In this document: piece after piece, positions 1 to 7,078 of the stretch | Numbering within the stretch: position 1 is the stretch's first letter | Layout: every line of letters begins with the position of its first letter | Assembly: GCA_031976395.1 (NCBI GenBank) | Contig: DALYLJ010000154.1 | Span: 1 to 7,731 of the forward strand | Source: UBA11164 sp002420085 | GTDB lineage: Bacteria; Pseudomonadota; Gammaproteobacteria; Xanthomonadales; Xanthomonadaceae | Length of the DNA stretch: 7,731 nucleotides | Reading direction: 5' to 3' | Made by a program: the position numbers and the translations under genes | Notes under the pieces: generated by a model | Databases searched by the model: none | What the model saw: only the letters and a program-made list of their open reading frames with translations | Told to the model about the DNA's origin: nothing

Positions 1-16
1 GGGTGTCTTTCTCTTT

Positions 17-71
17 GGTTACTTTCTCTTGGACAAGCAAGAGAAAGTGACTCGTGCCCCGAAGGGGCGCG
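17..71. repeat. Tandem hairpins of a Xanthomonadales-type intergenic repeat
   Basis: Bases 21-31 (ACTTTCTCTTG) are perfectly complementary to 38-48 (CAAGAGAAAGT) around a 6-base loop. The stem can extend outward to 17/52 with G-T pairs. Immediately after it, 53-60 pairs with 64-71 around a GAA loop, built on GCCCC/GGGGC. Pairs of hairpins with this ACTTTCTCTT core recur between genes in Xanthomonas and Lysobacter relatives, as far as I recall. No T-run follows either stem on the side facing away from the soe operon, so it is not a textbook intrinsic terminator. It could still slow transcription or protect the 3' end of the operon's mRNA. Confidence 0.6.
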
Positions 72-93
72 AAAGCTCTTGATCTTGATCTTG

Positions 94-149
94 CGGCTAC
101 CGGCTACCGGCTACCGGCTATCGGCTACCGGTTACCGGTTGCCGGTTGA
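94..149. repeat. Eight-unit heptamer tandem repeat (CGGCTAC/CGGTTAC)
   Basis: Seven-base units start at 94, 101, 108, 115, 122, 129, 136 and 143. The first three are CGGCTAC, the fourth CGGCTAT, the fifth CGGCTAC, and then CGGTTAC, CGGTTGC and CGGTTGA. The drift is directional: exact copies lie on the left and diverged copies on the right, as expected when slippage refreshes one end. No reading frame makes a convincing protein from it. It lies between the hairpin pair and the decayed soeB tail copy. Confidence 0.85.
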
Positions 150-232
150 TCCCGACCCACCAGCACAGCCCGAAAACACCCACCTTGACCCACACTGATC
201 CGCAACGAGCCATTTTTTCCAGACGAATCTGC

Positions 233-292
233 TCGATCTTCATGGTCGCAGCACGTATTCACCCTGGGTCATGGCCAATCGACTCGCGCCGG
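233..292 (-). pseudogene. Degenerate duplicate of the soeB 3' end
   Basis: Bases 245-253 (GTCGCAGCA) and 259-270 (TCACCCTGGGTC) repeat exactly at 388-396 and 402-413 with the same 5-base spacing. Weaker similarity extends to a shared CGATC on one side and GCCGG on the other. On the minus strand, copy one encodes the SoeB tail PTQGEVLLR. Copy two, in its own frame, reads MTQGEYVLRP followed by TGA at 242-240. The two copies are offset by 143 bases, which is not a multiple of three, so they sit in different frames. Similarity at both DNA and peptide level argues for a real duplication or a remnant of an older gene end. It is not a functional gene by itself. Confidence 0.55.
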
Positions 293-358
293 CGAGGTTC
301 GATTCGGCATCCGGGGCAGCGGGTCCACTCGCCTGCCCGGCACCGGCACCCGACAGGC

Positions 359-1114
359 TCAACGCCTGGGGGAACGATCCTGCCAGTGTCGCAGCAAGAC
401 CTCACCCTGGGTCGGCCCGCGATCACTGGCCGGATCATCCGGAGCAGTCGCGGGTCGTTCGCTGGTCCGGCGCGGTCGGGGCGGCAGGTAGGTATTGGTG
501 GGCCGGTAGCCCAGTTCGGGCATCAGCTCGACCCCGCCACGCTCACGGGCCAGTACCGACACCGTGGAGTCGGGATCGGCGAAGTCGCCGAAATGACGGG
601 CGCCGGTCGGACATGCCTGGACGCAGGCCGGCAGGCGATCGTCCGGTTCGAGTGCATCGTTGTAGATGCGATCGACGCACAGCGTGCATTTCTGCATGAC
701 CCCGGTCTCGGCCGCGTATTCGCGCGCGCCATACGGACAGGCCCAACTGCACAGCTTGCAGCCGATGCAGGTGTCGGGATCGACCAGCACGATGCCATCC
801 TCGGCACGCTTGTAGCTGGCGCCGGTCGGGCAGACGGTGACGCAGGCGGCATCCTGGCAGTGCAGGCACGAGCGCGGGAAGTGAAGGGTCGCTTCCGGCT
901 GTTCGGCGAAGGCGCCGAGCAGGTAGCTGTGAACGCGATTGAACCAGACGCCCCTGGGACGCTTGCCCTGAGGTTCCAGATCGATCACCGGGGCGAAGGC
1001 GCCGACGCTGTTCCAGGATTTGCAGGCGACCGCGCAGGCGTGGCAGCCGACACAGGTGTCGAGGTCGATGGCAAGCCCGAGTCTACGCTCGGTACGGGTC
1101 GGAAGCGCGGTCAT
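359..1114 (-). CDS. soeB: Four-cluster ferredoxin subunit of a SoeAB-type molybdoenzyme
   Basis: This 251-residue protein should carry electrons from the molybdenum subunit through four [4Fe-4S] clusters. Four cysteine groups are visible: C21/C24/C27/C31, C83/C86/C91/C95, C116/C119/C122/C126, and C143/C146/C164/C168. In the DmsB family the ligands are shared between groups. The motifs CLHCQDAACVTVCPTGA and KCTLCVDRIY are typical of the SoeB/DmsB family, and the body resembles SoeB of sulfite dehydrogenase. There is no signal peptide or membrane segment, so the protein is cytoplasmic. I chose ATG at 1114 because the family's N-terminus begins just before the first cluster; an in-frame ATG at 1180 would lie inside the permease gene. 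The start is 10 bases beyond the permease stop, with only a weak GAG-like ribosome site. The C-terminal 45 or so residues are Pro/Arg-rich, end in DRSPRR, and look family-atypical; part of this tail is duplicated downstream. DmsB, PhsB or TtrB-type subunits are alternatives. Confidence 0.88.
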   Translation of the reverse strand: MTALPTRTERRLGLAIDLDTCVGCHACAVACKSWNSVGAFAPVIDLEPQGKRPRGVWFNRVHSYLLGAFAEQPEATLHFPRSCLHCQDAACVTVCPTGASYKRAEDGIVLVDPDTCIGCKLCSWACPYGAREYAAETGVMQKCTLCVDRIYNDALEPDDRLPACVQACPTGARHFGDFADPDSTVSVLARERGGVELMPELGYRPTNTYLPPRPRRTSERPATAPDDPASDRGPTQGEVLLRHWQDRSPRR

Positions 1115-1124
1115 GATCGATCGC

Positions 1125-2891
1125 TCACAACGGCCAGAAGCGTGGAATGAAATACACCGCGACCGCCCAGAACAACACATTCATCGGCACACCGATCTTG
1201 ACGAAATCACTGAACCGGTAGCCACCGGCACTGTAGACCATGGTATTGGTCTGGTAGCCGATCGGGGTGGCGAAACTGGTCGAGGCGGCAAAGGCGACCG
1301 CCACCACGAACGGCGTGGCATTGGCGTCCATGCCATGGGCGGTGGCGACCGCGATCGGCGTCATCAGCACGGCGGTGGCATTGTTGCTCATCGCTTCGGT
1401 CAGGGTGGCGGTGATCAGGTAGATCACCGCCAGGGCCGCCACCGGGCCAAAGCCGCCGACCAGGGCCACCGCCGCCTGGGCGATCGCTCCGGCGGCGCCC
1501 GAGTCGCGCAGCGCCAGTCCGAGCGGGATGACTCCGGCCAGCAGGATGATCACCCGCCAATCGATGGCGTCGTAGACCTCATCGGCATCCAGGCAACGGA
1601 ACACGACCATCGCGATCACCCCCAGGATCGCCGACAGCACGATCGGCAGCAGGCCGAAAAAGGCCGTGCCGACCACGGCGACCATGATCGCCATGGCGAT
1701 CAGGGCACCACGCGGTGAGGCCGAATCCTCGTCCTGTTCACTGAGCACGGCCAGATTGGCGTCGTTGCGCAGACTCGGCATCTGGTCCGACTTGGCCAGC
1801 ATCAGCAGGATGTCGCCCATCCGCAGCGAGGTCTGGCGCAGTTTCTCGCGCACCACTTCACCGCGCCGCTGGATGGCGATGACCACGCTGCCGGGCTGCC
1901 AGTGCGGCCGCAGTTCGGTCAGCGAATGACCGACATAGCGCGAGCCGGGCGTGATCAGGACTTCGGCCAACACCTGATCCTCACCCTGGAACTGGGCATC
2001 GCGCAACTCGAATTCGGGTTCCAGTTCGAGCTTGGCGCGGGTCTTGAGCTCGTTGATCTTCTTCCAGTCGCCACGAACCAGCAGGATGTCATCGACGGTG
2101 ATGCTCTGGGCACGCGGCGACCAGACTTTTTGCTTGTCGCGCAGCAGTTCGAGCACGTAGACACCGAATTTCTCCCCGAGGCCGGCATCGGCGACCGACT
2201 GACCGATCAGCGGCGAATCCGGCATCACCCGCAGTTCGGTGATGAACTTGCCAAGCTCGTAGGTCTGGGTGAGCTCGGCGCTGCGCCGCTCGGGCAGCAG
2301 GATCGGCCCGAAGATCATGATGTAGACCATGCCAGCCGCCGTCGTGATCAGGCCGAGCGGGGCGAACTCGAACAGGGAGAAACCCGGCAGGCCGATGTCC
2401 TGGGCCAGGGCATGGACCAGCAGATTGGTCGAGGTGCCGATCAAGGTGCAGACACCGCCCATCTGGGCCGCGTAGGACATCGGGATCAGCACCTTGGAGG
2501 CGGAAAAGCCATTGCTGGCCGCCACTGACAGCACGACCGGCAGGAACACCGCCAGCGCGGCCGTGTTGTTGACGAAGGCCGACATCGCCGCCAACGACAC
2601 CATCACTGAAAGCGTGAACAGCCAGGTGTTGCGGATCCGGGCGAACATCCGTCCGACCACCCGCAGCGCACCGGTGCGGGTCAGGCCGGCACTGAGCACG
2701 AACATCGCCGCGACCGTGATCGTGGCATGGCTGCTGAAACCACTCAGGGCATCGGCCGGCGACACCAGGCCGAGAATGGCGACCGCTGCCAGCAGGATCA
2801 TCGCCACCAGATCGACCGGCAGCTTTTCCGAAGCGAACAGCACGATGCCGCCAAGCAGCACCAGCAGCGTCAGAATGGCATCAAGACCCAT
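1125..2891 (-). CDS. SLC13-family anion permease with two RCK_C-like domains
   Basis: This 588-residue inner-membrane transporter belongs to the DASS/SLC13 (CitT/SAC1-like) permeases. The N-terminal half (about 1-200) is a series of hydrophobic segments carrying VNNTAA (107-112) and GTSTN (152-156). A soluble middle (about 215-375) holds two tandem TrkA_C/RCK_C-like units, each with the pattern of a short beta strand, a G-x-S/SL turn and DILL near its end. The C-terminal half has EAMSNNATA and ATPIGYQTNTMVY, the paired substrate/Na-binding loops of the family. Known members move dicarboxylates, sulfate or related anions; the SAC1/SLT group with RCK_C domains is linked to sulfur. ATG at 2891 overlaps the soeA stop by 11 bases, implying translational coupling, and soeB follows after 10 bases. 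A sulfate/sulfite substrate is inferred from the neighbours only. Family call is firm; substrate is uncertain. Confidence 0.9.
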   Translation of the reverse strand: MGLDAILTLLVLLGGIVLFASEKLPVDLVAMILLAAVAILGLVSPADALSGFSSHATITVAAMFVLSAGLTRTGALRVVGRMFARIRNTWLFTLSVMVSLAAMSAFVNNTAALAVFLPVVLSVAASNGFSASKVLIPMSYAAQMGGVCTLIGTSTNLLVHALAQDIGLPGFSLFEFAPLGLITTAAGMVYIMIFGPILLPERRSAELTQTYELGKFITELRVMPDSPLIGQSVADAGLGEKFGVYVLELLRDKQKVWSPRAQSITVDDILLVRGDWKKINELKTRAKLELEPEFELRDAQFQGEDQVLAEVLITPGSRYVGHSLTELRPHWQPGSVVIAIQRRGEVVREKLRQTSLRMGDILLMLAKSDQMPSLRNDANLAVLSEQDEDSASPRGALIAMAIMVAVVGTAFFGLLPIVLSAILGVIAMVVFRCLDADEVYDAIDWRVIILLAGVIPLGLALRDSGAAGAIAQAAVALVGGFGPVAALAVIYLITATLTEAMSNNATAVLMTPIAVATAHGMDANATPFVVAVAFAASTSFATPIGYQTNTMVYSAGGYRFSDFVKIGVPMNVLFWAVAVYFIPRFWPL

Positions 2892-5730
2892 GGGACTCGG
2901 TCGATCGAGGGCCGCTCAGGTTAACCCGGCCGGATTGCGATCGCTCATGCCGGGAATTCACAAGCTGGGTCGGGGACGAAAGCGGTTCGATTCCGACCCG
3001 CAGGTCGAACCAGGCAGCCTGACCGGTGATCGGATCGGCATTGGCGTAAGCGCCGCCGGCCAGCAGATCATCGATCAGGGGATTGAGCAGGAAGCCGTGA
3101 CGGCTCTCGGGGGCGTCCCGGTGCAGGCGCCAGGCACCGCTGCGCTTGCCGATGGCATTCCAGGTCCAGACGGTCTCGGGCTGGACATTGCCGGCCAGGG
3201 CCACAGGCACCTCGATGCTGGCAGTGCGCGAGAACAGGCGCACCCTGGCACCATCGGCGATGCCCAGGCGTGCGGCGGTGTCGGGATGCAGGTACAGCCG
3301 GTTGCGGGCGGCAATCTGGCGCAGCCAGGCATTCTGGGAGCCCCAGGCGTGGTACATGAACATCGGCCGCTGGCTGATCGCGCTGAACGGATAGCGCTGG
3401 TCGGCATCGGCATCACCGTCGGTGTCGAGGTCGAGCGCGCGATACCAGAACGGCAGCGGATCGAAGTAGCGCTTGAGGCGATCGCGGTGTTCGATCGGGA
3501 CCGGATGCCGGCCATGGCCACGGCCAGCCAGGCGGAACCGTTGCAGGGTCTCGGAGTAGAGTTGCAGCGGAATGGCCCGCTCGCTGCCGACGAAACCCAT
3601 GGCGGCCGCCCAGCGCAGGTAGTCGCGATTGGCCATCTTGAAATAGCGACCGGCCTCGGGAATTTCCGTCCGCCAGAAGCCGCCGTTGGCGATGTAGCGG
3701 TCGAGCTGCTCGGGATTGGCCGGCCCCTTGCCGATCCGACTGCCATCGCCGCGCCAGCCGGCCAGCAGACCGACCCCCGGCGCCCGTTCATGCCGGACGA
3801 TGTAATCGGCGTAGTCGCGATAGCGTGCCGAGCCATCGGCCTCGACCATGCCGGGCAGGCCGAGCCGGGCGCCCAGTTCCAGCAGCACCGACTGGAACCC
3901 GCGAACCTCGCGACCCGGATCGTCGGCATCACCCATCACCACCGGATGACGAACGGCATCGGCAGCACCGTCGGCATCGGAGATCGGGCGATCGAGCAGG
4001 GAAATGCAGTCGAACCGTTCGAGGTAGGTGGTATCGGGCAGCACCAGGTCGGCGAACGCCACCATCTCCGAATCATAGGCATCGACGTAGACGATGAAGG
4101 GAATCCGGTACTCGCCGTCATCATCGCGATCGCGCAACCAGTGCATGGTCTGCTCGGTGTTCATCGCCGAGTTCCAGCTCATGTTGGCCATGAACAGGAA
4201 CAGGGTATCGATCCGATACGGGTCGCCAGCCCAGGCATTGCGGATGACGGTATGCAGCAGGCCATGGGCCGCCAGCGGATAGGCCCAGGAAAACGCATGG
4301 TCGATCCGGCGCGGCCGGCCGCTGGCATCGACCAGCAGGTCGTCCGGACCCTGCACGAAACCGAGCGGACCGGCATCGAGCGAACCGTCGGCGCGGCGCT
4401 CCCGTCCGGGCCGGTTGGGCGGCGGGATCGGTTTCGGATAGGGCGGCTGGAAGCGAAAGCCGCCCGGCGTGTCCACCGTACCCAGCAGCAATTGCAGCAG
4501 GTGCAGGGCTCGGCAGGTCTGGAAACCATTGGCATGCGCCGAAATGCCACGCATGGCGTGCATGGCGACCGGCCGACCGACCATCTCCGGGTGCTGACGG
4601 CCCCAGGCATCGGTCCATGGCTGGGCGATCCGAACCGGATGCTCGAACGCCGCCTCGGCCAGCTCGGCGGCAAGCCGACGGATGGTATCGGCGGGGATTC
4701 CGCAGCGCTCGGCGACCGCATCCGGTCCATATTCGGGGGCGAGGTAGCGCTCGACGATCAGTTGCAGCACCGGCACGGCACGCCGGCCATCGGCCAGCCG
4801 GTAGTCGCCGGCCAGGCGCGGGCTGATATCGACCGTGTCGGCCGGCACCAGGCGGATCGCACCGGCAGCGTCGGCGACCGCACACAGCACGGCACCCTCA
4901 TCATCGCGGGCAAACAGGCCATCGTCGGCCGCACCATCGTCATGGATGACCAACCAGTGACCATTGCTGTAGCGGACCAGATATTCGAGATCGATCCGAT
5001 CGCTGCGCAGCAACTCGTGGACCAGGGCCAGCGCCAGCAGGCCATCCGTACCCGGACGGATGCCGATCCACTCGTCGGCGATCGCACCGTAGCCGGAGCG
5101 TACCGGATTGATCGCCACGATCCGGGCACCACGCTGCTTGAGCAGGCCGAGCCCACGCTTGATCGGGTTGGAATCGTGATCCTCGGCGACGCCCCAGAGC
5201 ATCAGGTAGCGGGTGTGTTGCCAGTCCGGCTCGCCGAACTCCCAGAAACTGCCGCCCAGCGTGTACAGGCCGCCGGCTGCCATGTTGACCGAGCAGAACC
5301 CGCCATGGGCGGCGTAATTGACCGTGCCGAACTGCTGCGCCCACCAGCCGGTCAACGCCTGACTCTGGTCGCGGCCGGTGAAGAACGCCAGCTCATCCGG
5401 ATTGCGGGCACGGATCGCCGCCAACCGCTGGCTCAGGATGTCGAGCGCCTCGGCCCACTCGATCTCGACCATGCGCCGCTCGCCCCGCTCGCCAACCCGT
5501 TTGAGTGGCTTGCGCAGGCGGGCCGGCGAATGGTGCTGCATGATCCCGGCCGCACCCTTGGCGCACAGCACCCCACCGTTGACCGGGTGCTCGGGATTGC
5601 CCTGGATGTAGGACACCCGACCGTCGCGCAACCAGACCCGGATGCCGCACCGGCAGGCGCACATGTAGCAGGTGGTGTCCTTGACCGCGTCGCCGGGACG
5701 CGGGCACAGATTCACGGGGGTTCGCGTCAT
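2881..5730 (-). CDS. soeA: SoeA-type molybdopterin catalytic subunit (probable sulfite dehydrogenase)
   Basis: This 949-residue protein is a member of the molybdopterin oxidoreductase (DMSO reductase/CISM) family. The N-terminus binds one [4Fe-4S] cluster through C21, C24, C28 and C56 (CYMCACRCG ... GGVLCAKG). C146 in AHGGFCSVNMAAGG is the probable molybdenum ligand, followed by the family segments WGVAEDHDSNPIKRG and WIGIRPGTDG. The C-terminal molydop-binding domain includes LYLHPDTAARLGI. There is no twin-arginine signal, so the enzyme should be cytoplasmic, as in SoeABC and unlike periplasmic PhsA/PsrA or DmsA. Overall wording and length fit SoeA, which oxidises sulfite to sulfate. ATG at 5730 was chosen because it places the cluster motif near the N-terminus; the open frame continues upstream only as antisense of the AraC gene. 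A GGCGAG stretch precedes it. The last 30 or so residues, after WFDLRVGIE, are hydrophilic and look like an extension overlapping the permease start. Phs/Psr-type sulfur reductase is the main alternative. Confidence 0.88.
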   Translation of the reverse strand: MTRTPVNLCPRPGDAVKDTTCYMCACRCGIRVWLRDGRVSYIQGNPEHPVNGGVLCAKGAAGIMQHHSPARLRKPLKRVGERGERRMVEIEWAEALDILSQRLAAIRARNPDELAFFTGRDQSQALTGWWAQQFGTVNYAAHGGFCSVNMAAGGLYTLGGSFWEFGEPDWQHTRYLMLWGVAEDHDSNPIKRGLGLLKQRGARIVAINPVRSGYGAIADEWIGIRPGTDGLLALALVHELLRSDRIDLEYLVRYSNGHWLVIHDDGAADDGLFARDDEGAVLCAVADAAGAIRLVPADTVDISPRLAGDYRLADGRRAVPVLQLIVERYLAPEYGPDAVAERCGIPADTIRRLAAELAEAAFEHPVRIAQPWTDAWGRQHPEMVGRPVAMHAMRGISAHANGFQTCRALHLLQLLLGTVDTPGGFRFQPPYPKPIPPPNRPGRERRADGSLDAGPLGFVQGPDDLLVDASGRPRRIDHAFSWAYPLAAHGLLHTVIRNAWAGDPYRIDTLFLFMANMSWNSAMNTEQTMHWLRDRDDDGEYRIPFIVYVDAYDSEMVAFADLVLPDTTYLERFDCISLLDRPISDADGAADAVRHPVVMGDADDPGREVRGFQSVLLELGARLGLPGMVEADGSARYRDYADYIVRHERAPGVGLLAGWRGDGSRIGKGPANPEQLDRYIANGGFWRTEIPEAGRYFKMANRDYLRWAAAMGFVGSERAIPLQLYSETLQRFRLAGRGHGRHPVPIEHRDRLKRYFDPLPFWYRALDLDTDGDADADQRYPFSAISQRPMFMYHAWGSQNAWLRQIAARNRLYLHPDTAARLGIADGARVRLFSRTASIEVPVALAGNVQPETVWTWNAIGKRSGAWRLHRDAPESRHGFLLNPLIDDLLAGGAYANADPITGQAAWFDLRVGIEPLSSPTQLVNSRHERSQSGRVNLSGPRSTESHGS

Positions 5731-5997
5731 GATCTCGCCGAAGGCTGTTGCCGACTGTTCCTGATCGTCCCGACCGACCGTGTCGGGTCGATCCATTCTG
5801 ACCGCCGAACGCGACGATGGCGAGTCGCAGCAGCAACCGATTCCATGGCGGCGATCACCTTTGCCGAATCTATGTCGAGCCCACGGCCATTGCTCCGAGC
5901 GCCGACTTCCCCCAAACTGACGGCGCTCGATCCGGACCGCCCACAGGCTGCGGCGGCCGGCTCCCGACGTTCCGTGCCGAGGCCAGTGACGACTTCC
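5731..5997. promoter_or_regulatory. Divergent intergenic region between soeA and the AraC-type regulator
   Basis: These 267 bases lie between the start codons of two divergent genes and must hold the promoters for both the leftward operon and the regulator. I cannot point to a convincing -35/-10 pair on either strand, which is common in such GC-rich DNA. The one clear structure is an imperfect palindrome at 5771-5790, listed separately. Because AraC-type regulators usually act on adjacent divergent operons, binding sites are expected here. The frame of the regulator stays open upstream across this region, so part of it could be coding if translation starts earlier, for example at the ATG near 5845. 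Confidence 0.5.
5771..5790. promoter_or_regulatory. Imperfect palindrome, candidate operator or leader hairpin
   Basis: The left arm CGACCGAC and right arm GTC-G-GGTCG form eight pairs with one bulged G (5785) around a 3-base centre. It lies 41 bases upstream of the soeA ATG. It could be a protein-binding site or a hairpin in the operon's mRNA leader. AraC-family sites are more often direct repeats, so a different protein or no function at all remains possible. Confidence 0.25.
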
Positions 5998-6930
5998 ATG
6001 GACATGATGAACCACCCCCTGATGCCGATCATGCGGCCGGCCGAGGACGACCTGCTGTCGTTCCTGCTCGGCGCCTACCAGATCAGTGCCGGCGTGATGG
6101 CAACGCCCAGCCTCTGTGGCGCCTGGCAGTTCGGAACCTTCGGAATGCGCCGCGCCACCTTCCACTACATCGGAGCCGGCGAAGCCTGGCTGCACACTCG
6201 CCAGGGTGAACCGCGCCGGATCATCGCCGGTGATCTGGCGGTCATGCCGCACGATGCCTGGCACCTGCTGGCACCGGAGCGCGAACTGCACGGCGAAGCG
6301 ATGACCCTGGGCGGCGGCGACGGGCCCTACACCACCATCCTGTGCGGCTATTTCGAGTTTCTGGCCGGTCGCTTCAATCCGATCCTCGACGCCCTGCCGG
6401 ATGTCATCGTGGTGCCGGCCGATCAGGGCGAACCCAGCCTGCGCCAGCTTGGCAACCTGCTGATGACGGAAACCGGCGACGAACGGCTCGGCAGCGGCAG
6501 TGTCATCAACAAGCTGGCCGACTCCTTGTTCGTGATGGTGGTGCGCCATTTCCTGAATACCTGCCACGACCCGCGCGGCCTGCTCGCCGGACTGGCCGAC
6601 CCCGGCCTGCGCCGGGTGCTGGACGGCATCCACAAGCGAGCGGCTGAAGACTGGAGCCTGGAGCGCATGGCCAAATTGGCCGGCATGTCGCGCACCACCT
6701 TCGCGCAGCGGTTCTCCGACCTGCTCGGCACCACCCCCAACGAATACCTGACCCGCTGGCGGATGACCCAGGCCGAGCTGATGCTGCGCGACCCCAGCAC
6801 CTCGGTCGCCCAGGCCGCCAACCGGGTCGGCTACGAGGACGAATCAGCCTTCCGCAAGGCGTTCAAGCGCATCCATGGCACCGCACCGGGTGCCATCCGG
6901 CGCTGGTTCCGCGACAAGCTCGGCCGCTGA
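5998..6930 (+). CDS. AraC-family transcriptional regulator with N-terminal cupin-like sensor
   Basis: This is a 310-residue DNA-binding regulator. The N-terminal part (about 10-200) resembles the cupin_6/AraC-binding fold: RRATFHYIGAGEAWL (51-65), then IIAGDLAVMPHDAWHLL with the G-D turn and histidines at 85 and 89. The C-terminal part is a standard HTH_18 pair: helix-turn-helix one around 222-243 (LERMAKLAGMSRTTFAQRF), and two around 269-291, with the family signature RVGYEDESAFRKAFKR and the closing G-x-x-P motif (GTAP). The start is uncertain: ATGs at 5998, 6004, 6007, 6022 and 6031 are all in frame and none has a good ribosome site. I used the first of this cluster, which gives a typical family length. 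It is divergent from soeA, so control of that operon is the natural guess. The ligand is unknown; many cupin_6 regulators neighbour unrelated oxidoreductase genes. Confidence 0.9.
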   Translation: MDMMNHPLMPIMRPAEDDLLSFLLGAYQISAGVMATPSLCGAWQFGTFGMRRATFHYIGAGEAWLHTRQGEPRRIIAGDLAVMPHDAWHLLAPERELHGEAMTLGGGDGPYTTILCGYFEFLAGRFNPILDALPDVIVVPADQGEPSLRQLGNLLMTETGDERLGSGSVINKLADSLFVMVVRHFLNTCHDPRGLLAGLADPGLRRVLDGIHKRAAEDWSLERMAKLAGMSRTTFAQRFSDLLGTTPNEYLTRWRMTQAELMLRDPSTSVAQAANRVGYEDESAFRKAFKRIHGTAPGAIRRWFRDKLGR

Positions 6931-7078
6931 TCGTTCGGACGAGTCAGCACCGCCCACCCCGACCTCCGCAGGCCACCCGACCCTCGCCCGGACGATCCGA
7001 CCGCCGGCCCGGCCGGCCGGCCCTGCACAGCCGCACCGGCTTGCCGCACACTACCCACTCTCAACCCCAATCGCCGCC
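6931..7078. other. Intergenic spacer with GC palindrome
   Basis: These 148 bases separate two rightward genes and are rich in C on the plus strand. GGCCGGCCGGCC at 7011-7022 is perfectly self-complementary and sits in a longer CCGG-rich stretch (7001-7024). No T-run follows, so I do not call a terminator. No clear promoter or ribosome site for the downstream gene is visible. Confidence 0.5.

Larger units (their letters stand above)
1..358. other. Non-coding operon-end region with repeats and a decayed gene-end copy
   Basis: I find no convincing gene here. The left part (about 17-71) is two consecutive inverted repeats, followed by eight degenerate heptamers (94-149). Around 233-292 lies a partial second copy of the soeB 3' end. 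On the minus strand, ATG at 243 opens a 41-codon frame that stops at 118 inside the heptamer run. It overlaps the stop of the duplicated tail by ATGA, but it matches nothing I know and its end is made of repeat sequence, so I do not call it a gene. The region follows the stop of the leftward soe-like operon, so transcripts from that operon would run into it. Confidence 0.7.

Noticed and set aside
94..149. The heptamer run as a CRISPR array or replication iterons
   Set aside because: Units are only 7 bases with no spacers, and there is no origin, Rep or cas gene nearby.
118..243. A 41-codon minus-strand frame after the soeB tail copy
   Set aside because: It matches nothing known to me and ends inside the tandem repeat. 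The ATGA overlap is with a degenerate tail copy, not a working gene.
146..1150. A 334-codon plus-strand open frame opposite soeB
   Set aside because: It is a mirror of the ferredoxin gene, has no recognisable motif, and starts in the heptamer repeat.
2494..5997. A plus-strand open frame of more than 1,100 codons antisense to soeA and in frame with the AraC gene
   Set aside because: It mirrors the soeA codons on the other strand. Long antisense frames are common in GC-rich genes because stop codons are rare there. The peptide has no recognisable domain, while the minus strand encodes an intact molybdoenzyme.
6004..6033. Later in-frame ATGs as the start of the AraC regulator
   Set aside because: None has a better ribosome site than 5998, so I kept the first of the cluster; these remain possible.
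5731..6633. Extension of the soeA frame upstream to ATG at 6633
   Set aside because: This part is antisense to a well-conserved AraC regulator, and the SoeA family begins shortly before its first cysteine cluster, which fits the ATG at 5730.
7001..7024. GC palindrome as an intrinsic terminator of the AraC gene
   Set aside because: It is self-complementary but has no loop of usual form and no T-run after it.
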